Below are positions 1-10,503 of a stretch of DNA of 64,000 bases, one piece after another (position 1 is the stretch's first letter; each line of letters starts with the position of its first letter). Both the position numbers and the translations under genes were made by a program. The notes under the pieces were generated by a model, which was not told the DNA's origin, made no database searches, and saw only the letters and a program-made list of their open reading frames with translations. This DNA is from Floccularia luteovirens (lineage: Eukaryota; Basidiomycota; Agaricomycetes; Agaricales; Squamanitaceae): positions 1,240,001 to 1,304,000 of the forward strand of contig VSJF01000006.1 in assembly GCA_009739215.1 (NCBI GenBank), read 5' to 3'.

Positions 1-59
1 TTCTTGTTATCTTGGTCTTAACGAATTTCTGACTATTATGAATCAAGATTTATGAACAG

Positions 60-242
60 TATGAGGATAAATGGGAGATCATTAGGGTTCTACATGCACC
101 TATGAGCAAAGAGGAGGAAGAAGAGAGAGAGGAAGCATTGGCTGAAGTGACTGATCCAATGTATCTCCTACAACGAGGTGATGCGGACGCTGATGGAGAG
201 ATCGAGGTTGACGAAGGTGGATTGAATGCTTTTGGAGTGTAA
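60..242 (+). CDS. 3' end of an unidentified gene
   Basis: This is the last exon of a plus-strand gene that begins outside the window. A splice acceptor ends at 59, and the reading frame from 60 runs to a TAA at 240-242. The roughly 60 visible residues are strongly acidic: a run of five Glu, then a segment rich in Asp, Gly and Glu, ending in Ala-Phe-Gly-Val. I do not recognise the family from this tail. The frame and the acceptor are seen directly; that it is an authentic C-terminus is inferred. Confidence 0.6.
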   Translation, partial: YEDKWEIIRVLHAPMSKEEEEEREEALAEVTDPMYLLQRGDADADGEIEVDEGGLNAFGV

Positions 243-488
243 ATAGGACATTTTGCATATTATATTTATCGTGTTTTCCCCTTATTTTGTTGTACATCCC
301 CGACAATCACGCATATTTTGATAGCTAAAAACATGTTTGGGCGGTCTCAATGAGGCAATCTCTAAGTAGTGAGATATCCTCAATTCATAATTCTATTTTT
401 CGGTTTTGTTCTTGATTTGAATCGATGTGTCATATGAACATAACATATGGAGTGCGAGGGGAATAGGAAATACAAGACAACAACACGA

Positions 489-1001
489 TTATGCCTCTGT
501 CAGTTCACGTAGACGGCGGACAGTACTTTTGAATAACATCATTTAGCAGAGATAAAGCAAAAATATACCGAGACACATACCTGCGTACTGTCGCAGCCGC
601 AGTGGTTGATACAGTCCATGCACCACCTGCAATGACTTTTTTACATGCTGAACAATTCCAAATTCCGACTGCAGTCCTCTTCACTGAGTCCTGAGTACCA
701 ACATCATTAGCATTTGTAAAAAATACAAATATAATTTGTGCAACATACTTTTCCACAGAATGTGCAAGTATAACGTGCGTGCTGCGAAACCTCCATCTTC
801 TTCACTTGCTTACGGAGTGAAGCACCATAACGCTGTCCATTTCATTATACTGTAAGCAACGCTCCGGCAAGCGTATATATCTTGTTGACTTACAGTACCG
901 TACTTTCCTGTGATTCCGACCTTCTTTGTGCGTTTTGTCTAGGAGATACAAGACAATCAATGACTTGCCAATTCCACAGGGCAGAAAATTGCGCTCACCA
1001 T
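489..1001 (-). CDS. RPL43: 60S ribosomal protein L43 (eL43/L37Ae)
   Basis: Zinc-binding protein of the large ribosomal subunit. Five exons rebuild a 92-residue protein, the usual family length: 999-1001 (the ATG alone), 894-938, 749-832, 581-690 and 489-525. The first CxxC (TCTFCGK) ends exon 3 and the second (WNCSACKK) is in exon 4, which also carries the family signature [15 protein letters not shown]. The protein ends in RRLRELTEA. All introns are GT-AG. The start codon stands alone before intron 1 (ATG|GTGAGC), the same arrangement as in RPS4 in this window. The gene lies tail-to-head with SFH5, and the upstream interval holds a 38-bp tandem repeat. Identification is essentially certain. 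Confidence 0.97.
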
Positions 1002-1098
1002 CTTGAAGAATGTACGATTTCTAACAGACGGCCGATAATGGGAATGAGATTTGTCGATACTTTCGTGGATGTGTGCGTGAGAATTAGAGCGGCAATTG

Positions 1099-1174
1099 CC
1101 AAAAGCTGTATAGTTTGCCTTCAGCCACACAATTGACCAAAAGCTGTATAGTTTGCCTTCAGCCACACAATTGA
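1099..1174. repeat. 38-bp direct tandem duplication upstream of RPL43
   Basis: Two adjacent copies of a 38-bp unit (period 38, the second starting at 1137) match almost perfectly. They lie about 100-170 bp upstream of the RPL43 start codon, in the 326-bp interval between RPL43 and the 3' end of SFH5. The rest of that interval shows no other feature. Confidence 0.9.
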
Positions 1175-1327
1175 TCATTACCGACTTATTTACATTGCAC
1201 TTTGTTGCCAAACATTCGAAACGGGCACAGATGTGTATATTGGGAGTAGAGGTGTGTACGGCGGTTCAATGGTATGTTAGTGGCATTGCTAATGCTAATG
1301 CTATTTGTCCGAGATAGTGAAATGGCC

Positions 1328-2626
1328 CTAAAAAGCCTGCGCCTCTCCTCCATACCTCGTTGGAAGATTCGATGCCTCGATATACGGGAGGAGGGCATGT
1401 TTGATAGAGTTGTGCCCTGTTCCTACGACATTCATCTTGGCAATAGTTTTTGCAGAAATAAGCGATTTAAAGGCCCAAAATATCCAATTGAGGATCGTTG
1501 GGACATTCACAAAGAATTTTTTGTACTATCGAGGTTGAGTTATCCATCAATTGTTTATCAACCACTTGAATTACTCACAAGCATTTCCGGATAATGATTT
1601 TGGAAGATAGAAGTAGCCTCTGAAGCGGCGTTCTTGGAGTTCGCATCCCTACTCGTAAAACTCACGCCTTCATAATCTGCCGTACACAAACGTCAGCTCC
1701 CAAGGTTGTAATAATATACGAATGCACTTTACCGTGAATTTGCAAGGTCTGGTCTACATTCTCGAAATCTAACAACAAGACACTCCGTTCCATAAGAGCT
1801 ACTCGCCACCTGTCCAGTACAATCACATTAACACAAGTATTTGGACGAAGGCCCCCAGAGGATCATACCGTATAAATCGTTGAACATTGCTAAACACAGC
1901 TTTCAAATCATGGGTTGCGCCGTAAAGATTGTATCTGGGTAGAGATTAATGCTCATGGATAGGATGCTATATAGGCACACGTGAACTCACACCACTGGAC
2001 GACCACCTTTATCTAGGCCGTACACATGACCAAGCTGTTTGAAAATTTCTTCGGAAAATTCCTCTTTCAGTACGGATTCGATGTCAAATTGTTCTCTCCA
2101 TCTCAACGTGGAGACAAGCATGTCCTTGGATTCTTGAATACTAAGGTTTCTGTACACGAATCAGGACGTGTTAGAGGCTCAATACACTCTCTGTACCTTG
2201 CACGCAGAAACTTCATCAATATGACGCTCACTCGTGCATTGTTTGGACCATTCGGTTTGATCTCGACACCCCAGAGAGTAATGGGAGTGGTCCTCGCGTC
2301 TGCTTTCTCGGGATGTGCCTCAGCTAAGATGTCGGGAAGAATGGCCTAAGTGACATAAAATCAATGTCAATTGCCCGGGCAGACTGCATGCAGTGTTACG
2401 TTACTTTGAACTTTTTAAGTGCCTCCCACTCTGCAGACGTAAACTGCTCTGTGAGCGGATTCTGAGGTTCGCGAGCCTCTACCAAAGGGGTATCAGTTTC
2501 TTCAGGAACGGGTCGTGCGTCAGACATCGAATCTATCGGTTGAGAATCTGCAGCGGCATCCGACGTCGGTGCGGGGATAGTTGTCAGGTTCGTGTTCATG
2601 TGGACATCTGCCTCTGCTGCGGACAT
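1328..2626 (-). CDS. SFH5: Phosphatidylinositol transfer protein SFH5 (CRAL-TRIO/Sec14 fold)
   Basis: Sec14-family lipid transfer protein, expected in the cytosol and at ER or microsomal membranes. The first exon encodes a Pro/Ala/Asp-rich leader ending in LTEQFTSAEWEALKKFK. Later exons give the CRAL-TRIO N-terminal helices (NNARVSVILMKFLRAR, DMLVSTLRWREQF), then VYGLDKGGRPVV, the SFH5-typical YEGVSFTSRDANSKNAASEA, and KKFFVNVPTILNWIFWAFK with the late VGTG motif. The stop is TAG at 1328-1330. The start is the first ATG of the open leader (2624-2626). At least five introns split it; the junctions around 1680-2000 were placed only approximately. The SRDANSKNA block separates SFH5 from other Sec14 homologues. 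Confidence 0.9.
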
Positions 2627-3067
2627 TTAGGTGTAATTCCTGTAGCTGGTGGTGAGGACCGAAACGGAAATCAGAGTGGGTGTAGACGTGGGATACTGGT
2701 ATAAAGTCGTAAAGCTTGTGCAGTCTGTTGTACAAAGGTGCTTGAGAGGTGAGTTTACAGACCTGAGACTGGTGTCAGTACTGTGTCAACCTATCTCGGT
2801 GTAATTACGTATAATATACGGAACGTTTGATCTCTATCGAAGCTGATTAGATAGGAATAGCTTTGCTGTGCCATGTGCTCGTCACATCATCTGTCACGTC
2901 ACAGGGACAATCAAGGCCGTTAACGACTCCTTGGAAAGACCCACCTTGCGATAGACAACATTTCTCCTGTTGAAACTCCCTGACGTCGTCCACCCTGCAT
3001 GCTCATATATATCAACTAGATATTTTTATTGTTCCCTTGTCGTCTTTTGACCAACCCTCCCTCTATC
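2627..3067. other. Divergent intergenic region SFH5 / transporter
   Basis: This gap of about 440 bp separates two divergently transcribed genes and presumably carries both promoters. Short AT-rich stretches (ATATATATC near 3004) lie about 60 bp upstream of the transporter ATG. Nothing else was recognised. Confidence 0.5.
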
Positions 3068-4821
3068 ATGTATCAGCCACACACCAATGGCTACGACCAA
3101 AATTTTCCTTCGCAGGAAAATAAGCGGTTTACGAACATAGGCTGGGGCGTCAGCCGTGGCACATTGCCTATGCACAGTCCCGTTTGGACCAATTCTCACA
3201 AGTCATGGTTGCGCGACATCTTTTCCGTCGTCCAAAAGTTCACGCAGAATTTTTCACAAACGTCTCAGAAGCGCTCGTCCAAATCGATACTTGCTGGTTC
3301 CAAGTTGATGACCACTCCTGCCAACGCAGCCTCCTCAAATATTGTATTTATCTTTCTCTGCGGGCTTTGGTACACAACGTCAGCTTTATCTTCAAATACT
3401 GGAAAGGCAATCCTCACAAATTTCCGCTATCCTGTCACCCTCACCTTCATCCAATTTGGCTTCGTGGCTCTGTACTGCTTGCTCTTCATGACCCCTCTAA
3501 TTCGCTTCTCTAAATTAAGAGCACCATCTCGTGTCATTATACAAAGCACACTGCCTATGGGTATGTTTCAAGTCGGTGGCCATATGTTCTCCAGTATAGC
3601 AATATCGAGGATTCCTGTCAGCACGGTCCATACAATAAAGGTGATTCCGCACCGCCTTCCTTCCGAAGTTGTTTATTTACATATGTCCAGGCCTTATCTC
3701 CTTTGTTCACAGTTGCAGCCTATGCTCTTCTTTTTGGTGTAAAATACTCGCGCAAGACATATTTATCCCTTTTACCACTGACTGTGGGGGTCATGTTGAC
3801 CTGCTCTTTTGACATGTCAGCTTCAAACGCCGTTGGCATTATCTGCGCCTTTGGGTCTGCGCTTGTCTTCGTATCATCAAACATATTTTTCAAGAAAATT
3901 ATGCCATCCAACACAGGGGGATCTTCGCTCCACACATCACATAAGCTCGACAAATTGAATCTGCTGCTGTACTCATCGAGTATGGCATTTTTGCTAATGA
4001 TTCCTTTGTGGATCTATTACGACCTCCCTGTCTTGCTGACATCCTGGTCCAATCCGACTTATGTGTCACATCCTACCCAAGGACATTCTGCTCCTCATTC
4101 TATCTTCTACTACTTCTTTATGAACGGCACAGTTCATTTCGCACAGAACATTATTGCATTCGTCGTCCTCTCCTCTACATCGCCGGTAACATATTCTATT
4201 GCATCGCTGATCAAGCGAGTGGTAGTAATATGTATTGCTATCGTGTGGTTCAGCCAGACAGTTCACCCGATACAGGCATTAGGGATTGCTATGACCTTCA
4301 CGGGTCTATACTTGTACAACCAGGCAAAGGTAGATGTCGAGAGGGGCGAAAAGAAGATGAGAAGAGTAGAGGTCGCTAGGGAAATGATGTTGCCGACAAC
4401 CAAAGGAGACACAAGACTTATGAGTGGAGAGGACAGCCCACCTAGACAGTCCATCTCTCCCGAATTTGAAAGTGCAGAAGCTACAGGAGCCGGCTTGGTT
4501 TTCGCTCGCCCCCGAGGAGCAACAATCAGTTCTTCCTCTCATTCGCTGCACAATCACCGCAACCAGCACCATCACCAACGCCCATCTGTTGTTTTATCGA
4601 ATACATCAATCAAACAGATACCAGCGCCTTTGGATATTCATCATTCTCCTTTGAAAATAGCTACGGCGCGCGATAGTTCCTCCCCCTATTCATACCCTTC
4701 TCCTCCATCTTCCAACTCAGACTCTCCACCTTCCGTCACCAAACTACTGCCTGACACAAATCAAGCGATACCCGGACTTGGAATGAACCTTAACCATTAC
4801 ACACACCCCGTTGTCGCATAA
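3068..4821 (+). CDS. TPT/DUF250-type nucleotide-sugar or triose-phosphate transporter, SLY41-like
   Basis: Polytopic membrane transporter of the drug/metabolite superfamily, probably in the Golgi or ER. Two exons, 3068-3640 and 3691-4821, are joined across a 50-nt GT-AG intron to give 567 residues. After a hydrophilic N-terminus of about 95 residues, hydrophobic segments begin at NIVFIFLCGLWYTTSALSSN and continue to the last one ending in FTGLYLYNQAK. The TPT signatures TVHTIKALSP and the late VTYSIASLIKRVVVI are present. A cytosolic tail of about 190 residues rich in Ser, Pro and His follows. The ATG at 3068 is the first in frame; the frame is open upstream only from a TTG. Fungal relatives include SLY41. 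The substrate cannot be told from sequence. Confidence 0.85.
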
Positions 4822-5478
4822 CAATATAGATCGCTTTTTTTATTTATAATGCGAAGTACGATACATTTTCAGCATTTGTGGTGCCCTTCTTTTTTTCTCG
4901 GACTTAGCATGATACTCACAAAATACCAATAATTACAACCCATGAAAGTATGATACGTCCTTAGTGATTTGAATTTGTTACACAAGGTCTGCAGTTCTTG
5001 GTGGAGTCGACTGCTATTAGACATAATTTCATTTTTATTCTAGGATGTATATTAAAAGTCTCAAGAAAGCCCCGAAAACTTGAGGGTAGGTTGGGGGAGC
5101 GCTTTGAGCCTTTTAAGAATAAATTAACAATGATTCGGACAACGTCTTGTTTTAGTACCAGGACCGGTAATTTCGCCCACTTTAAGGACGTCTAGGTTCT
5201 AACGTTTAACATGTATGCATTTAATTTGGGCTATCAAGTCGGCTCTTCATCGACTCTCCTCTCTTTCCCCAAATTCCCTACGTAGTGAAGTAGCCGCTAT
5301 TCATGTTATTCCCAGGCAACATCTATTGGAATTGTGAACTGTGTTTTCGCATACCAAAATCTTTTTGTTGAGGTACGTATACATACTTATAGATTACCAA
5401 ATTACGTCGCACCCTGGTTATATATAAGGCTTAACGGCCCTTAAAGCTTAATAGGTCACCCCCTGCATTTCCAAGCAT
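4822..5478. promoter_or_regulatory. Intergenic region with TATA-like element before the kinase gene
   Basis: No coding capacity was recognised in about 650 bp. A TATATATAA element at about 5419-5427 lies roughly 60 bp upstream of the kinase ATG at 5479, a plausible TATA box. The rest is AT-rich without repeats. Confidence 0.45.
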
Positions 5479-7788
5479 ATGAGCTGCACATTTGACGTCG
5501 CTGACCCCTTGGATCCAACTCTAAATTTCATCATTTCATTGAAGACCAAGTACGCCAGCGATATCTCTACGTTGAAGCATCTGATTCGCAATGCAATTCG
5601 TTCTGATGGCCAGTAAGTATCAGATTTATCTGAATCATCATTTGTTGATATACCTCCAGCTCAAACCCTGTGTCGTCGATTATTTCAATAGCTCAGATCC
5701 TCAAGCACTCGCCAGAGTTGTTGACCGGTCTTAACGAGTTGTTGCCAACCGAGTACCGGTTAGAATGCTGTGCGGGCGTCGAGGAAGTGAGATATTATGT
5801 CCTTGCAACACCTTCAGATTCACAAATATATGCAACATCGCAATCCATTCTTGTGCCACACCCATCAACCTCCATGGATCTTTTAGTACTTTCCCAACCT
5901 CAATTCGAACGGCTTCTTGAAGGACACAACGATTGGCAATGGTTAGCCTGCCTTTCGCAACTATTACAATTTGTCAGTAACTTTGGGTTTCGAAGACTCG
6001 TAAGCTCATTATTTCCGCAGGAACTTGATCATCAAAAATTGGATTCTTTCCTCTGGCGAAAATATTTCCGATAGTTGAAGAACCTCGCAAAATTTTCTGA
6101 TTCTCGTTCTTATTTACCACCATCTCTTTTTCTCCGCAATATTACTCTTGATTCCATTCATCCATTCACAGGTGGTGCCTCTGCAGTAAGCACAAGTGCC
6201 TTTCACGGAACCTCGCTTTAACCGGAATGTATTTACAGGACATATACAGGGGGAAGTATAAAGGGAAAACAGTATGCCTCAAGGTGTTCCGAATGTTTGA
6301 GAACCAGTCCGATACAGAGCATCGAAAGGTGTACCAGGTATGTCACACCGTACATCACATGTGTATTCGTTGAAGAGTCATCCAGGAATTCTCCCGCGAA
6401 GTTCTCGTATCAAGACAGCTGCATCATCCCAACATTCTTCCCTTCGTTGGCGCCAACATGGATTTGTTTCCGTCACGCTTTTGTCTCGTGTCTCTTTGGA
6501 TGCCCAATGGTAACATCATGCAGTTCCTCTCAAGACATCCGGACCACAACAGGCTAATAACAGTGCGATCAATGTTGCTTATTGATTTTGATAGCAACAC
6601 TAACTCGGACACAGATCTGCGATATTGTCCAGGCCATTCGATATCTACACACACTCAATCCCCCAGTTGCACATAAGGACATCAAGGGGGCAAACATACT
6701 CGTCAACGAAGCCAATGTCTGTGTTCTCGGAGATTTTGGGCTTTCATCTATTGTCGAATCACAGTCATATCGTTTGAGCCCTTCAGCACCTGTGGGGGGC
6801 TCGGCATATTGGCTTGCACCAGAACTCATTGATATGCAGCTACCAATTGAGAAAGTTGCTGCTCTGCCGGGGGACATATATGCCCTTGCCTGTACCATTT
6901 ATGAAGTCCGCCTTTTCACTCTATATCCATCTGTGATCTGACTGAGCCTCACTCCACCTTCCAGATATACACTGGTAAAGCACCTTTCGCAAGATGCAAC
7001 CCAGTGATAGTCACGTCGAAGCTGTTGGATGGCAAAAGGCCGTATTTACCTCCCAATGGGCACTGGACAACACAAGAAGAGCAGATTTGGAATCTTGTCG
7101 ATCAATGTTGGGCTCAAGATCCTGCCTATCGACCAGATATGGCATATATTGACCAGACGCTCAAGGATGTATCTACTTCTTTCACTTGCAACATGAGTCT
7201 CGCGAATCATCTTTCACCTCACCCATTGAAGTATCTAGTAAGGCGAAGCTAGTGCAGTTGAAACTGGCCATGACTGGTAGCTCTTACACTGAAACACTCC
7301 CGATGATGAACACCCCTAACCAACCAAGGGCACTCCCATCCCCCATTTCCCCGACATCTCCTCGAAGCTTGTGCATCATCACAGCAAATGATATGAACAC
7401 ATTACAAACCCGTAAGAGTACGGACACCCTTGGCACTGAATTTCGATTGGGGACAATCAATGATTTTCGTATGGATGAGGGCTCTTCACCTGTAGCTGCC
7501 AAGGATGAGAATTGGGTTGTGATCGAGTGTGACGCAGAGATCAGGATAAGCACGTTGCCTTCCACTCCCTATCAGAAGAAGTCCCTTCTTTCACCTATCA
7601 CCCATGACCGTAAAGTCACTGGAAGTGGCTGTACCGAAGTTCTCCAAGGTCCAATTATTATTGTTGGAATGATATTGTACGCCATATGGTACACCCTACT
7701 CCCAAACCTCCTCCCCCTCCTTGTTTTCCTTTGTGTATATCTACAATTTGGATGCAGGAAGCTCCTCAACAATATCAGCCAAAAGTGA
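5479..7788 (+). CDS. Protein kinase (TKL-like) with N-terminal PAH-type domain and C-terminal hydrophobic anchor
   Basis: The N-terminus, two exons joined across an intron near 5614-5660, resembles a Sin3 paired amphipathic helix: LNFIISLKTKYASDISTL, then SIAQILKHSPELLTGLNE and LLPTEYRLE. The kinase domain follows from about 6172: RGKYKGKTVCLKVFRMFE (loop and Lys), EFSREVLVSRQLHHPNILPF, catalytic HKDIKGANIL (HKD in place of HRD), DFGLSS, then WLAPEL for the APE motif and DIYALACTIYEIYTGKAPF. A Ser/Pro-rich linker leads to a hydrophobic hairpin (GPIIIVGMILYAIWYTLLPN and the following stretch) just before the stop at 7788. The join near 7170-7260 is uncertain: a donor at GAT|GTATCT and acceptors at GTAAG, CGAAG or GTGCAG restore the frame with a normal-sized intron. 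The kinase call is firm; the PAH call is by pattern only. Confidence 0.8.
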
Positions 7789-8893
7789 TTTTTCCCGCCA
7801 CCTTTAGTTAGTGAGTATTAGGGGAATGAAACAATTTTTGTATTTTTGCAGGTTTCCTGATTTTTTTGTAATTTCTTTCTAGTTTTAGTAATCTCCACAG
7901 ATGTATACCCGGACAATGTTGTATATGGTTTCATTACCTTTCGCTCAATATATGTGTCATTACGTATAGAGTCGTATGGGTTGTCATATCGGTCTTCTAG
8001 TGAAAGTGAGTTTTTCTTGCACGTATTTGAAAAGATAAATTTTAATTAGTGATCTGTCCACACATTTGTTATATCACATTTCTACATTATTTGACAAAAT
8101 GGAAAGAATGAAAACTAAACGTCCCTATACTCTTGCGCAGTTGATATAGCTATAAGATATTGGGGTACTTCTGAGGCCATGAAATCGGCGTAACGCATAA
8201 TGAAGTCATGGTAGTTACTAACAATCACTGTCAAGCTTGGGTACAACTTATTTCTTTGCAATATGAGTTTCGAAATGTTGATTCTTGTGAAGAACTTCGC
8301 ATTTTCTGCAGTCTTACCAATGCATTTAGAATAGTAACTTGCATTATAATAAATAGCACTGTTAAATAATTGGTAGTACTTCAATATACATAGTACTTTT
8401 AAACAAATCCTGGTTGCTGTTCCACACTTCAACTTTAGACCAATTTCCTTTAAAATGGTAGTAAGGCTCTGCCATGCACAAAACACGACCTTATGGACTT
8501 GTTCACGTTACAGCTCCAAATTCTTTCTCAATGTGCAATGCATGCAACTCATCCCCAATGTATCATATGGCAGTCACTTTTGTCAAATCTATAACTAGCA
8601 TCGACCGTAGTCCATATTTTTGAATCCGGTGGGAGGCCAGGAGTAGGGATTGCCACGGTAGAGTATCTAGTGTGTTGGTATTTATCTCAACTGTGTATGA
8701 ATGCAAGACTAAATATAAGTATTTTGCACGTATGAATACTTGACTCCAAGTGACAGAAGCCGGCTGTGACGATCGTGACATAGCTATGATTACCAAACTT
8801 TCACACGAAGCCCTTGGCAGACAATCAGAAAAGTCTGTCGCTCATCGGGCACACCGACATCCTCAAGACTCCTCAAGCGCGATCTAGAACAAT
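7789..8893. other. AT-rich intergenic region
   Basis: About 1.1 kb with no recognisable gene. A minus-strand frame at 8115-8486 is open for 123 codons but begins at GTG, is rich in residues typical of AT-rich DNA, and matches no family I know. The last 200 bp presumably holds the RPS4 promoter. Confidence 0.5.
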
Positions 8894-10016
8894 ATGGTAA
8901 GTGTAAACCCTTTCTGCTGTACGAATGGAACATAGTTCTGCGCGGAAGCAGTGCAAAGAGGATTGATGAAGGATGGATGTGCTGTCCAAAGATTGGATGA
9001 CCCGCAATATGTGTTCTGTGGTTAATATATCTGAAACTGACATTCGATTATCTTCGTAGGCTCGAGGCCCCAAAAAGCATTTGAAGCGTCTTGCTGCACC
9101 ATCATCATGGATGTTGAATAAATTGGGCGGGACATATGTACGCAAAATTCAATATACTTGCAACGCATTTTCGTGCCGTTTCTAATTTGCGGGTGTATAG
9201 GCTCCTCGTCCATCTGCTGGTCCCCACAAACTTCGCGAATCCTTACCTCTCACTGTTTTCCTGCGCAACAGATTAAAATATGCATTAACGGGTCGTGAAG
9301 TCACAGCAATCCTCAAGCAACGCTTGGTCAAGATTGACGCAAAAGTTCGCACAGACTCTACATTCCCCGCAGGATTCATGGGTGGGTCAAGTAATGTACG
9401 TACTTTGGGTGCACATTACTTATAGAGTGAATAGATGTTATCTCGATTGAGAAGTCGGGCGAGCATTTCCGCTTGCTTTATGATGTCAAAGGCCGTTTCA
9501 CAATTCACCGAATCACCCCCGAAGAAGCTACCTACAAACTCCTAAAAGTTCGTAGAGTTGCCATTGGTGCCCGTGGCGTTCCTCATATCGTGACCCATGA
9601 TGGCCGTACGATCCGTTACCCAGACCCTCTCATCAAAGTGAACGACACTGTCAAATTTGATCTTGAGCAAGGGAAAATCACAGATTTCGTCAAATTTGAT
9701 ACTGGTAACATCGTTATGATTACTGGAGGTCGTAACATGGGAAGGGCTGGTGTTATTGTGCATAGAGAAAAACACATTGGAGGCTTTGATATTGTGCATG
9801 TTAAGGATTCGTTGGAAAGGACCTTTGCCACCCGGTGAGATTTATTACCACCAAGTCTTGTAAACCATCCTAAACTTGTTACCACTTAGTGTAACAAACA
9901 TTTTCGTTATCGGTGAAGGCATCAAGCCCTGGATATCGTTACCAAAGGGCAAGGGTACGAAACTGACAATTTCTGAGGAGAGAGATGTTAGGAGAAAGCG
10001 TGCTGCCGAGCAATAA
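8894..10016 (+). CDS. RPS4: 40S ribosomal protein S4 (eS4)
   Basis: Small-subunit ribosomal protein with S4-like RNA-binding and KOW segments. Five exons (8894-8896, 9060-9137, 9201-9381, 9435-9834, 9890-10016) give 262 residues, the family length. Diagnostic segments are [19 protein letters not shown] at the start, [20 protein letters not shown], the conserved [20 protein letters not shown], the KOW-like [19 protein letters not shown], and the C-terminal [20 protein letters not shown]. Exon 1 is only the ATG (ATG|GTAAGT), as in RPL43. All introns are GT-AG. The gene converges on PSO2 across about 490 bp. Identification is certain. Confidence 0.97.
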
Positions 10017-10503
10017 ATATCTCAGTTTTTACTGTACATGGAGGGTTCCTCTTGATACATTCTCATTTCGTATGATATGTTTGTATGCTTCACATGACCC
10101 CAAAAAAATTATACACACCATATACATATTAAAGTCTGATTGAATTTTTAAGAAGAAAATCGCGCACTCATGGGGCCTTCGCCAGTTGTTTGAATACCCC
10201 ATCGATAATAGATGAAACTTTTTTTCAGTCCTTTACTTTCGATCATAATGATTCAACAATAGCTTTCATATAAAACTCTTTCTAGATATCTATCCTGGTC
10301 CTGAGCAGCTGAATTAATTTGCTTTGCAGATGATGCCGATGCTGATTAACTTGGATCTCATTTAGCACCAGCGTCATCGCTTATCCGTTCATATTTAATT
10401 TACAGTTGATATATTTCTAGTGTCTCGAAATGTAGTGTACAGATCCGGATTTGTTCGGGGGGAAATCCTGGACTCATAGAAAAATAATATGAGCCATACA
10501 TAA
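10017..10503. other. Convergent 3' intergenic region RPS4 / PSO2
   Basis: About 490 bp of AT-rich DNA between two convergent stop codons. It presumably holds both 3' UTRs. No gene, repeat or hairpin stood out. Confidence 0.5.

Noticed and set aside
8115..8486. Minus-strand frame of 123 codons in the RPS4 upstream region
   Set aside because: Begins at GTG, lies in AT-rich DNA, no recognisable family and no supporting exon structure.
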